A stretch of DNA of 22,817 nt. Origin: a virus. This document shows positions 18,205 through 22,817 of the stretch, piece after piece. Position numbers and translations under genes: made by a program. Location: the IMG/VR virus record IMGVR_UViG_3300013126_000015, positions 1-22,817 of that record; one strand, 5' to 3'. The notes beneath the pieces are model-generated. The model did not search any database and was not told the origin of the DNA. It was given only the letters and a program-made list of their open reading frames with translations. The number at the start of each line of letters is the position of its first letter. Position 1 is the stretch's first letter.

Positions 18205-18448
18205 TAAAAAGGTATTAGAACAATTATATTCTGATAAAATACATGCAGCATACGAGTTGTATGAATTATTTCAGAATATAACATCTGATTTTAGTAAATC
18301 ATCATCAGAATTATATGAAGATTCATTTGCAATTAAAATGATACATGAATTGGTTAGATTGATTGAATTATTACAAGAAGATAATGTACCAGATTCAACT
18401 CAAATAATAATAGCATTAAATGAATTGCTTGACTATTTCAACAAATAA
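18173..18448 (+). CDS. Protein of unknown function, all-helical (91 aa)
   Basis: 91 aa, predicted helical throughout: EQLYSDKIHAAYELYELFQN (15-34), FAIKMIHELVRLIELLQEDN (about 51-71) and a final IIIALNELLDYFN. Leucine heptads suggest a helical bundle or coiled coil. The start lies inside the preceding gene without a clear Shine-Dalgarno, after an A-rich tract, so translation is probably coupled. Its end carries the -35 of the RNA promoter at 18429. Confidence 0.6.
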   Translation: MRISEITINPNKKVLEQLYSDKIHAAYELYELFQNITSDFSKSSSELYEDSFAIKMIHELVRLIELLQEDNVPDSTQIIIALNELLDYFNK

Positions 18449-18457
18449 TGCTATAGT
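18429..18457 (+). promoter_or_regulatory. sigma-70 promoter for the structured RNA and tRNA cluster
   Basis: TTGACT (18429-18434), 17 bp, TATAGT (18452-18457). Transcription should begin near 18464, inside the left arm of the 19-bp inverted repeat. Confidence 0.75.
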
Positions 18458-18607
18458 ATAGTTAAGACTGATAACTGCAATTGTCAGTAGATTGAAACGA
18501 TTATGGTTTGCAGACCATATAATACTTGGACTAAATAAGTCACTCACTAAAGTGAGTAATGTTGATAAGAATGCAACAGTATGTTATCGTTATCAGTCTT
18601 AACTATA
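18457..18607 (+). ncRNA. Candidate structured RNA closed by a 19-bp perfect inverted repeat
   Basis: Left arm TATAGTTAAGACTGATAAC (18457-18475), right arm its exact reverse complement (18589-18607). About 113 nt lie between, with no ORF and several small hairpins: ATGGT/ACCAT (about 18504-18520) and ACTCACT-AA-AGTGAGT (about 18542-18557). With a start near 18464 at least 12 bp of the closing stem would be in the RNA. It lies directly before the first tRNA on the same transcript. The form (one long closing stem, internal bubble) recalls 6S-like or RNase III-processed RNAs; identity unknown. Confidence 0.55.
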
Positions 18608-18611
18608 TTAC

Positions 18612-18692
18612 ACCCTCGTAGTTTAAATTGCAATAAAAACACCAAGCTCATAACTTGCGAGATTCTCAGTTGGATTCTGAGCGGGGGTACCA
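18612..18692 (+). tRNA. tRNA-Met (CAT), with encoded CCA
   Basis: Acceptor ACCCTCG (18612-18618) pairs with CGGGGGT (18682-18688), one G-T pair. Anticodon loop CTCATAA gives CAT; T arm CTCAG-TTGGATT-CTGAG; ACCA at the 3' end. The D arm is loose (GTTT/AAAC with a 12-nt loop lacking GG) and the anticodon stem has one mismatch, so this is a divergent tRNA. Confidence 0.75.
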
Positions 18693-18734
18693 TAAAAATA
18701 GTTTGCATGTTCTACCAAAATATGCTATAATGTA
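18688..18734 (+). repeat. 47-bp repeat (tRNA 3' end plus promoter), copy 1
   Basis: From TACCATAAAAATAG through the -10 and ATGTA; repeated at 18829-18875 with few differences. Each copy joins a tRNA CCA end to the promoter of the next tRNA. Confidence 0.85.
18703..18731 (+). promoter_or_regulatory. sigma-70 promoter for tRNA-Leu
   Basis: TTGCAT (18703-18708), 17 bp, TATAAT (18726-18731) with TGC (extended -10). Confidence 0.8.
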
Positions 18735-18750
18735 TAAATAAACAGAATAT

Positions 18751-18833
18751 GACGGTGTGTTGGAATGTATACAATCACGACTTAAAATCGTGCGCCTTCG
18801 GGATTGAGAGTGCGAGTCTCTCCACCGTTACCA
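18751..18833 (+). tRNA. tRNA-Leu (TAA), with encoded CCA
   Basis: Acceptor GACGGTG (18751-18757) with CACCGTT (18823-18829); anticodon arm CACGA-CTTAAAA-TCGTG, anticodon TAA. A long variable arm (CGCCTTCGGGATT) is typical of class II tRNAs; T arm GAGAG-TGCGAGT-CTCTC; then ACCA. Length 83 nt. Confidence 0.9.
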
Positions 18834-18875
18834 TAAAAATAGTTTGCATGTTCTATAAAAATATGCTATAATGTA
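18829..18875 (+). repeat. 47-bp repeat, copy 2
   Basis: Second copy of 18688-18734, between tRNA-Leu and the next tRNA. Confidence 0.85.
18844..18872 (+). promoter_or_regulatory. sigma-70 promoter for the third tRNA
   Basis: TTGCAT (18844-18849), 17 bp, TATAAT (18867-18872), extended -10. The tRNA starts only 6 bp after the -10, so the 5' end is close to the transcription start. Confidence 0.8.
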
Positions 18876-18877
18876 AT

Positions 18878-18950
18878 AGCGGAGTAGAGAAGCAGTTATC
18901 TCGTTAGGCTCATAATCTAAAGACCGTGGGCGCACATCCCACCTCCGCTA
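18878..18950 (+). tRNA. tRNA with CAT anticodon (Met or lysidine-modified Ile)
   Basis: Acceptor AGCGGAG with CTCCGCT, perfect; D arm GAGA/TCTC; anticodon arm TTAGG-CTCATAA-TCTAA; T stem GTGGG/CCCAC with an unusual CGCACAT loop. CCA is not encoded, unlike its three neighbours. Two CAT tRNAs in one cluster suggests that one is the Ile2 (AUA) type. Confidence 0.75.
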
Positions 18951-18962
18951 CATTTCATAAAT

Positions 18963-19038
18963 GCGGATATGGTGTAAGTAGAAACATGAGAGTCTTCCAA
19001 ACTTTAGTCGAGAATGCAATTTTTCTCTATCCGCTCCA
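18963..19038 (+). tRNA. tRNA-Gly (TCC), with encoded CCA
   Basis: Acceptor GCGGATA (18963-18969) with TATCCGC (19028-19034), perfect; anticodon loop CTTCCAA, anticodon TCC; T stem GAGAA/TTCTC with an 8-nt loop; T plus CCA at the end. 76 nt. It ends 2 bp before the minus-strand endonuclease gene. Confidence 0.8.
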
Positions 19039-19039
19039 A

Positions 19040-19864
19040 TTATGATATTATTGACAAGAATGCTGATTCTGGTGTATAATATCTATCTTCAAATATAAGA
19101 ACATTCCAACCCATATTTTTGATAATATTACATTTAATTCTATCACGATTCTGAACTTGTTTCAATGAATGATTTGATAATCCTGTTTCACGATAATGCC
19201 ATGGGCCATTCCATAAGATTGCAGTTTTAATATCGTGAATTATTATATCAGCATCCCATCCATTAAACATTGGTATATTATGTTCAACCATGATATAATG
19301 CTTGCAACATAACTCATATAACGTAATTTCATCTTTTGATCGTTTAATCATTTTTGCTGCTGACGCTTTACCACCTTTATATGCACCTTTATTTTGTGCA
19401 TATGTTTTGCATTCAGGTGAACAGGTTCTATTATTGTTTATACGTTTGAATGCTTTAAAACATGCAGTACAAAATCCTATTTTAGTATATGGTGATTTAT
19501 TGTCATATACTGATTGAACTTTTAATTTGATTTTATTTTTAGTCTCATTAGAATGATGTCTAGTATTTGCACAAGACCGAGAACAAAATAATCCATTCTT
19601 TGTATGTTCCTTATGACATTTTGGACAATACTTAATAACAACATTATGTGATTCAATATGTTGCGATAATCCAGATGATGTTAATTCTTTTTTGCATATA
19701 ATACAAGAACATTTTAATAAGAATTTTGTTGTTCCTTTACCACTATTTCTAGTTGATATATTTGTATGTTTTCTGATATAATGTGTATGAATACTTTGTG
19801 TTGAGAATGCTTGTTTACATTCTATACATGAGCATGCAGGTGATGTATAAATAGGATTAGACAT
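19040..19864 (-). CDS. Zinc-finger Vsr-like (PD-(D/E)xK, EDxHD-type) homing-type endonuclease
   Basis: 274 aa. The N-terminal 150 residues carry four zinc modules: C13-x2-C16/H26/H33 and C54-x2-C57/H69/H73 (C2H2 type), C80-x2-C83/C94-x3-C98, and C132-x2-C135/C148-x3-C152. The C-terminal nuclease has FNGWDADIIIHD (200-211, D204/D206), ILWNGPWHYRE (217-226, H223) and QVQNRDRIKCNIIKNMGWNV (237-256, D241, K244). This is the very-short-patch-repair-like fold of EDxHD homing endonucleases such as I-Bth0305I; the usual Glu of IEWNG is Leu here. It lies antisense, directly against a tRNA cluster, a common home for mobile endonucleases. AAGAGGTAATCAATT precedes the start; GATAAATAC lies 68 bp upstream. 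Confidence 0.8.
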   Translation of the reverse strand: MSNPIYTSPACSCIECKQAFSTQSIHTHYIRKHTNISTRNSGKGTTKFLLKCSCIICKKELTSSGLSQHIESHNVVIKYCPKCHKEHTKNGLFCSRSCANTRHHSNETKNKIKLKVQSVYDNKSPYTKIGFCTACFKAFKRINNNRTCSPECKTYAQNKGAYKGGKASAAKMIKRSKDEITLYELCCKHYIMVEHNIPMFNGWDADIIIHDIKTAILWNGPWHYRETGLSNHSLKQVQNRDRIKCNIIKNMGWNVLIFEDRYYTPESAFLSIIS

Positions 19865-19899
19865 AATTGATTACCTCTTTTAGTTGATTATGTTTAGAT

Positions 19900-19927
19900 G
19901 ATAAGGGAAGGTGAGATTTCCCTTATC
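19900..19927. terminator. Hairpin between the endonuclease gene and the 20018 gene
   Basis: GATAAGGGAA (19900-19909) with TTCCCTTATC (19918-19927), 8-nt loop. No long T run, so terminator activity is uncertain; it may insulate the divergent units. Confidence 0.5.
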
Positions 19928-19931
19928 ATTG

Positions 19932-19939
19932 TATTTATC
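19932..19939 (-). promoter_or_regulatory. Possible late-promoter motif GATAAATA upstream of the Vsr-like gene
   Basis: ATGATAAATAC on the minus strand, 68 bp before the start at 19864; the same motif as at 2276 and 22414. Confidence 0.35.
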
Positions 19940-19964
19940 ATTTCCCACCTGCTCCAATAATATC

Positions 19965-19993
19965 TTGACAATCCAAAAATAATCCTGTATACT
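19965..19993 (+). promoter_or_regulatory. sigma-70 promoter, TCCTG-TATACT class
   Basis: TTGACA (19965-19970), 17 bp, TATACT (19988-19993), then the ATCCCCATACTTTAGGAG leader. Confidence 0.85.
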
Positions 19994-20017
19994 ATCCCCA
20001 TACTTTAGGAGATGGTT

Positions 20018-20206
20018 ATGAATAAATTACCTTGTACATGTTGTGGACAAGAAAAAGCTAATGGACACTGGTGGTCATTATCTAATTATCATGGTCTTAG
20101 TGGTAGATTCTGTCCTAAATGTTATGAAAAGGTCAGTCATGATCCATATGGTAATCCAAAACATCCAGAACAATATACTATGATTTTATTAAGAATGGGG
20201 AAATAA
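20018..20206 (+). CDS. Small zinc-ribbon protein (62 aa)
   Basis: ATG 20018 lies seven bases after TAGGAG; an ATG at 20012 touches the ribosome site and is less likely. The 62-aa product has CTCC (residues 6-9) and CPKC (about 32-35), a classic paired-Cys zinc ribbon, around GHWWSLSNYHGLSGRF. Such small ribbons in phages are often HNH-like remnants or transcription/translation modifiers; no family is certain. Confidence 0.65.
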   Translation: MNKLPCTCCGQEKANGHWWSLSNYHGLSGRFCPKCYEKVSHDPYGNPKHPEQYTMILLRMGK

Positions 20207-20209
20207 TAG

Positions 20210-20237
20210 TTGACAATCAAACATAATCCTGTATACT
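20210..20237 (+). promoter_or_regulatory. sigma-70 promoter, TCCTG-TATACT class
   Basis: TTGACA (20210-20215), 16 bp, TATACT (20232-20237), same leader as at 19988 onward. Confidence 0.85.
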
Positions 20238-20262
20238 ATCCCCATACTTTAAGGAGATTGAC

Positions 20263-20484
20263 ATGTTCACACCAACCATTTTCAAACAACAAAAATCCAC
20301 ACTGGGTTACAATTATACTCAATTAAAAAAACGTATCAGGGAATGTGAAACAATTGGCGGCAATACTAAACAATATATTGTTCTATCATGCGCTGGATTT
20401 GTTAGACAATTTGATGTAAAAGAAATTACAGAAGAATTTTTGATTATCCAATCTGGACTTGTTCAATATAAAATTGTAAAATAA
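20263..20484 (+). CDS. Small basic protein of unknown function (73 aa)
   Basis: 73 aa, basic, beginning MFTPTIFKQQKSTLGYNYTQ with a KKRIRECE stretch (23-30) and a beta-rich C-terminus (FLIIQSGLVQYKIVK). AAGGAGATTGAC precedes ATG 20263. No family recognised. The 20510 gene follows with only a copied leader, so both probably share one transcript. Confidence 0.6.
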   Translation: MFTPTIFKQQKSTLGYNYTQLKKRIRECETIGGNTKQYIVLSCAGFVRQFDVKEITEEFLIIQSGLVQYKIVK

Positions 20485-20509
20485 TATCCCCATACTTTAG
20501 GAGATAATC
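20485..20509 (+). repeat. Leader copy without promoter
   Basis: ATCCCCATACTTTAGGAG recurs here as after the promoters at 19988, 20232 and 22716, but without -35 or -10 boxes. It points to cassette-wise duplication. Confidence 0.75.
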
Positions 20510-20680
20510 ATGAAATTCTCAACTGATAAAAAGAATAATAGATTCAATCGTAGACCTAATCAACGAGTAGATTATTTTTTACGATGGAAACGATATACAG
20601 ATAAGAATTTCAAATTTAAAACTGGTATGAAGCAATCATTATTTCTGTATAAATTCACGAAAAAAATATATGTTATGTGA
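20510..20680 (+). CDS. Small very basic protein, possibly the 5' part of a frameshifted gene (56 aa)
   Basis: 56 aa, rich in Lys/Arg (KFSTDKKNNRFNRRPNQR, RWKRYTDKNFKFK), likely to bind nucleic acid. TTAGGAGATAATC precedes ATG 20510. Near the end a run of seven A (20660-20666) occurs. A slip there would continue through about 40 more sensible codons to a stop at 20784-20786 instead of ending at 20680. An internal ATG at 20670 opens that same second frame. Either a sequencing or natural frameshift, a programmed slip, or chance. Confidence 0.55.
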   Translation: MKFSTDKKNNRFNRRPNQRVDYFLRWKRYTDKNFKFKTGMKQSLFLYKFTKKIYVM

Positions 20681-20786
20681 TGATATTCCATCTTATAAAT
20701 TGTATCTGGTAAATGGTACATTATCCAGATCAATGTTTGCAACTAAAATAAAAAGATCCTTGACAATCAAACATAATCCTGTATAA
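20670..20786 (+). pseudogene. Possible second-frame continuation of the 20510 gene
   Basis: ORF of 38 codons beginning MLCDDIPSYKLYLVNGTLSR and running into the next promoter (its end encodes LTIKHNPV across the -35 and spacer). No own ribosome site. Could be the displaced 3' end of the 20510 gene; low confidence. Confidence 0.3.
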
Positions 20787-20787
20787 T
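20760..20787 (+). promoter_or_regulatory. sigma-70 promoter, TCCTG class
   Basis: TTGACA (20760-20765), 16 bp, TATAAT (20782-20787); -35 and spacer identical to the 20210 promoter. Confidence 0.85.
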
Positions 20788-20815
20788 AATATCATAACTT
20801 AACCGGGAGTATATC

Positions 20816-21133
20816 ATGAAAACTAGAAAATATACCATGTATTCAGATGGTGGGCATGGATGGTTAAAGGTTGCAAAACTCGAATTGCAATGGTATGATG
20901 TTGGTGAACAAATTTCACCATATTCATATCAACGTGGCGATTATGCCTATCTTGAAGAAGATTGTGATGCTCCAAAATTCATTAAGGCATTAGATGAACG
21001 TGGTTATACTATCACAATTGTTGAAAAAACGTCAACTAAACAAAGTAAAATCAGATCATATGAACGGTATCTGACACCAGTGTATGAGAAACAAGTAACT
21101 GAATGGATTAAATCAGAACCCTTGACAATCTAA
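20816..21133 (+). CDS. Conserved phage/plasmid protein, DGGHGWLxV family (105 aa)
   Basis: 105 aa. YSDGGHGWLKVAKLEL (9-24), then ISPYSYQRGDYAYLEEDCDA (34-53), FIKALDERGYTITIVEK and RSYERYLTP. I recognise this pattern (D-G-G-H-G-W-L-x-V ... I-S-x-x-S-Y ... Y-L-E-E-D-C-D-A ... R) from small proteins in many phages and plasmids; function unknown. CGGGAG precedes ATG 20816. The last codons (EPLTI) encode the -35 of the next promoter. Confidence 0.8.
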   Translation: MKTRKYTMYSDGGHGWLKVAKLELQWYDVGEQISPYSYQRGDYAYLEEDCDAPKFIKALDERGYTITIVEKTSTKQSKIRSYERYLTPVYEKQVTEWIKSEPLTI

Positions 21134-21149
21134 AATAATCCTGTATAAT
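21122..21149 (+). promoter_or_regulatory. sigma-70 promoter, TCCTG class
   Basis: TTGACA (21122-21127), 16 bp, TATAAT (21144-21149), starting in the preceding ORF. Confidence 0.8.
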
Positions 21150-21180
21150 ATACCCACATTAACCAATTAGGAGAAAGAAA

Positions 21181-21363
21181 ATGATTATTCCTTGGCAAGT
21201 TAGTACAGAAAACGAATATGCCTACGCTAGTGTTGCGGGGTTGGTAAACATAACTATCAAACAAGACGCAGAAGGAATTGTGATTGATGTTTGGAACAAC
21301 GATAGTACAGAAATTATTGATTCAATGACCGTGTGGAATGAAGATATGGAAGGTGACGAATGA
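21181..21363 (+). CDS. Small acidic protein of unknown function (60 aa)
   Basis: 60 aa, acidic, beta-rich (MIIPWQVSTENEYAYASVAG, then VNITIKQDAEGIVIDVWNND). TTAGGAGAAAGAAA precedes ATG 21181. No family recognised; monocistronic as far as can be seen. Confidence 0.65.
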   Translation: MIIPWQVSTENEYAYASVAGLVNITIKQDAEGIVIDVWNNDSTEIIDSMTVWNEDMEGDE

Positions 21364-21411
21364 GTATTGTATTATGTTTTAAATCTACCGTATAACTATA
21401 TAAAATAATTG

Positions 21412-21440
21412 TTGACAATAGCCACGGATGGCATTATAAT
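21412..21440 (+). promoter_or_regulatory. sigma-70 promoter with GCCA-CGGA-TGGC operator-like repeat
   Basis: TTGACA (21412-21417), 17 bp, TATAAT (21435-21440). Inverted repeat GCCA/TGGC at 21421-21432; fourth member of this promoter class. Confidence 0.85.
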
Positions 21441-21472
21441 ATACCCACTTTCAAACGAACTGGAGAACTACC

Positions 21473-21688
21473 ATGTTAGCACAATCAGAAATGTATCAAG
21501 CAGGTTTTAATGATTATATGAATGGCGAGTGCAATGCCCCCAGTAATATAGATGATGCACAAGAATACCTAGATGGATGGTATGATGGTCAGTTTGATGC
21601 TGACACTGACTATGATTCAGAATTGTTAAAAAGGATTGAATTAACTTCAGAATTATATGAAAACGAACACCTGTACTTTGAACAATAA
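21473..21688 (+). CDS. Small acidic protein, RMF-like pattern (71 aa)
   Basis: 71 aa. YQAGFNDYMNGECNAP followed by a gap and YLDGWYDGQFDADTD resembles the A-x-x-x-G-x-x-D-Y-x-x-G ... W-x-x-G-W-x-x-A layout of phage proteins related to ribosome modulation factor, but it is acidic where RMF is basic, so a ribosome role is doubtful. ACTGGAGAAC precedes ATG 21473. A convergent minus-strand HNH gene follows after a shared hairpin. Confidence 0.6.
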   Translation: MLAQSEMYQAGFNDYMNGECNAPSNIDDAQEYLDGWYDGQFDADTDYDSELLKRIELTSELYENEHLYFEQ

Positions 21689-21700
21689 CAACGTGTAAAT

Positions 21701-21731
21701 CATGAAGAAAGGGATGATCCCTTTCTTCATG
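21701..21731. terminator. Bidirectional hairpin between convergent genes
   Basis: CATGAAGAAAGGGA (21701-21714) and TCCCTTTCTTCATG (21718-21731), perfect 14-bp arms with a 3-nt loop. It includes the stop of the minus-strand HNH gene. No T run on either side, so termination is inferred from position. Confidence 0.6.
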
Positions 21732-22353
21732 TGATATTACTGCCTTTTCGTAAATTATCTATTGCCCATAATGGCTGAAGATTGGTATAATGATTTAATT
21801 TTATTAGTTCATCTTCTGTTTTTGCTGACTTTAATGGTATAATATGGTCAATGTGCCATTCACTTCTATTATCCCAATTCATACCATCTTTAAATTGTGA
21901 TTCTATATGAATATATAATTCTTCAAAACTACATCCTAAAATTTCATATGTTTTGGATGTTTTAGAATATCCTTTACTTGTAATAGATTTTCTAATCAAT
22001 GATTTCATTCGAACTTTTAATGCAAAGATAGTATCATTAGCAATTCTCTGTTTAATATATTCGTTATTATATTTTCTTTCTCTATCTCGAATAGTGTCGG
22101 ATTTTGTTAATCTATATTCATTTTGATATTCTCTATGCTGTTTATTGTATTCTTCTCTATTTTGTTCCCTATACTGCTGTTTGTATTTTCTATCATACTC
22201 TTGAAATTTATCTTTATTCATTAGTACATGTTCTTTCCTGCATTGTTTGCATTGAAATACATGCCCATCTTTTGTTGACTTGTCTTTATAAAAATCTGAT
22301 ATAGGTTTAATAATGTTGCATTTAGTACAACATTTAGTTTGATAAATATCCAT
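21727..22353 (-). CDS. HNH endonuclease with N-terminal zinc ribbon (homing type)
   Basis: 208 aa. The zinc ribbon TKCCTKCNIIKPISDFYKDK has C9-x2-C12 paired with C35-x2-C38. A long, highly charged helix (about 47-110, Glu/Arg/Lys/Tyr) follows, then LGCSFEELYIHIESQFKDGM (139-158). The HNH core is EWHIDHIIPL (H167, D169, H170), HYTNLQPLWAIDNLRKG (N191, N200). This is a common free-standing phage HNH nuclease, usually a mobile homing enzyme. Strong GGAGG ten bases before the start. GATAAATA lies 61 bp upstream on the same strand, and a hairpin stands between. Confidence 0.9.
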   Translation of the reverse strand: MDIYQTKCCTKCNIIKPISDFYKDKSTKDGHVFQCKQCRKEHVLMNKDKFQEYDRKYKQQYREQNREEYNKQHREYQNEYRLTKSDTIRDRERKYNNEYIKQRIANDTIFALKVRMKSLIRKSITSKGYSKTSKTYEILGCSFEELYIHIESQFKDGMNWDNRSEWHIDHIIPLKSAKTEDELIKLNHYTNLQPLWAIDNLRKGSNIT

Positions 22354-22377
22354 GCTGATGCCTCCGGTGGTGTTAGA

Positions 22378-22407
22378 ATAGTTGGGTACGCCAATACCGC
22401 GAACTAT
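22378..22407. other. Hairpin upstream of the HNH gene
   Basis: ATAGTT (22378-22383) with AACTAT (22402-22407), with inner GGT/ACC pairs. In the leader of the minus-strand HNH gene. Modest stability; role unknown. Confidence 0.35.
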
Positions 22408-22413
22408 ATCTTT

Positions 22414-22421
22414 TATTTATC
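22414..22421 (-). promoter_or_regulatory. Possible late-promoter motif GATAAATA upstream of HNH gene
   Basis: ATGATAAATA on the minus strand, 61 bp before the start at 22353. Confidence 0.35.
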
Positions 22422-22447
22422 ATTCATAATTATATCCCCACATATAA

Positions 22448-22455
22448 TATAAATA
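22448..22455 (+). promoter_or_regulatory. Possible T4-like late promoter TATAAATA
   Basis: Exact TATAAATA, 27 bp before ATG 22482, with no TTGACA-type -35 in reach. The only plus-strand unit near the right end without a clear sigma-70 promoter. Confidence 0.45.
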
Positions 22456-22481
22456 GAATTTTATAACATGGAAAAATAAAC

Positions 22482-22676
22482 ATGAAGGACATTAGCAAAG
22501 AATTAGCGCAAGAACTTGGCACAAGAATTGCCAACTTATTACAAGTTAAAGAAATTGGTAGAGATAGATATAAAACCTCATTAGGTGTTAGAGAATCTGA
22601 AGGACTAGGGAGGGTATTAAATACTATCATAAATGACATTGAACGCAAATCAAAAAAAGAATCAAGAGGGGCTTAA
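22482..22676 (+). CDS. Conserved small phage protein (64 aa)
   Basis: 64 aa: MKDISKELAQELGTRIANLL, then GRDRYKTSLGVRESEGLGRV and a basic tail (ERKSKKESRGA). The RYKTSxG...GLGR pattern resembles a small phage family (YKTxxGxKxxxGLxxT) of unknown function. ATGGAAAAATAAAC precedes ATG 22482, a modest ribosome site. Its stop lies in the stem of a terminator; the only promoter candidate is the TATAAATA at 22448. Confidence 0.65.
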   Translation: MKDISKELAQELGTRIANLLQVKEIGRDRYKTSLGVRESEGLGRVLNTIINDIERKSKKESRGA

Positions 22677-22688
22677 AGCCCCTTTTTT
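22667..22688 (+). terminator. Rho-independent terminator
   Basis: AGGGGCTT / AAGCCCC stem followed by six T; includes the TAA of the 22482 gene. Confidence 0.9.
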
Positions 22689-22693
22689 AATGC

Positions 22694-22721
22694 TTGACAT
22701 TTTAAAATAATCCTGTATACT
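22694..22721 (+). promoter_or_regulatory. sigma-70 promoter, TCCTG-TATACT class
   Basis: TTGACA (22694-22699), 16 bp, TATACT (22716-22721), then the ATCCCCATACTTTAAGGAG leader. Confidence 0.85.
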
Positions 22722-22746
22722 ATCCCCATACTTTAAGGAGATGGTC

Positions 22747-22817
22747 ATGAAATATCATGAATTATTTGAAACAATACAATCAGAATTTAATACGGAATTG
22801 GCGATTAACGCAATTGC
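22747..22817 (+). CDS. Start of a gene cut by the window end
   Basis: ATG 22747 follows AAGGAGATGGTC and a good promoter. The 23 visible residues begin MKYHELFETIQSEFNTELAI, a helical start; too little to assign a function. Confidence 0.65.
   Translation, partial: MKYHELFETIQSEFNTELAINAI

Noticed and set aside
18733-18740. TATAAATA just before tRNA-Leu as a late promoter
   Set aside because: It overlaps the start region of a strong sigma-70 promoter and lies too near the tRNA; chance is likely in AT-rich DNA.

Overview
The window looks like part of the accessory region of a large, AT-rich tailed dsDNA phage of a Gram-negative, probably gammaproteobacterial, host. The reasons are about fifty short, tightly packed genes, nearly all on the plus strand; three free-standing homing-type endonucleases on the minus strand; a tRNA cluster; a phage-type sigma factor; several small protein families I know from phages and plasmids; and an excellent host-type sigma-70 promoter (TTGACA, 16-18 bp, TATAAT) in front of almost every gene. 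No structural or replication genes are present. A jumbo myovirus fits, but I cannot place it in a genus from sequence alone.

Layout. 1-543: two near-identical MORN-like repeat genes. 522-965 (minus): a small sigma factor with regions 2 and 4. 1269-1678: two small genes. 1679-2239 (minus): an HD-GYP phosphodiesterase with a complete active site. 2408-2858: two small genes. 3364-4672: an AAA+ ATPase and a partner, closed by a strong terminator. 4914-7657: a MORN-like gene, a MoxR ATPase and a zincin/VWA protein. 7645-8406 (minus): an HNH endonuclease. 8494-9892: small genes and a four-copy 20-bp repeat array. 10331-14551: small genes, including a cysteine-rich conserved phage family. 14621-15574: an RTX-type calcium-repeat protein. 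15638-18448: more small genes and a 400-nt non-coding transcribed region. 18457-19038: a structured RNA candidate and four tRNAs (Met, Leu, a second CAT, Gly). 19040-19864 (minus): a Vsr-like zinc-finger endonuclease. 20018-22817: small genes, with an HNH endonuclease on the minus strand at 21727-22353.

How it works together. Most genes are single-gene cassettes: promoter, short conserved leader, strong Shine-Dalgarno, ORF. The promoter is often buried in the 3' end of the preceding ORF. Promoters fall into recognisable families. Two families carry inverted repeats over the spacer or -10 whose arms differ between copies by compensating changes, so they are probably operators of small regulons. 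The minus-strand HD-GYP and two endonuclease genes instead have GATAAATA upstream, and one plus-strand gene has TATAAATA. Together with the encoded sigma factor this suggests a T4-like late promoter class.

The least explained material is non-coding. A roughly 47-nt conserved, potentially structured element occurs three times (3143, 10131, 12398), each time between a plus promoter and a convergent minus promoter, and just upstream of a further promoter with its gene. There are also several promoter-driven stretches without ORFs but with strong hairpins (4754-4832, 17405-17780, 18457-18607), and a dispersed 20-bp repeat in two clusters.
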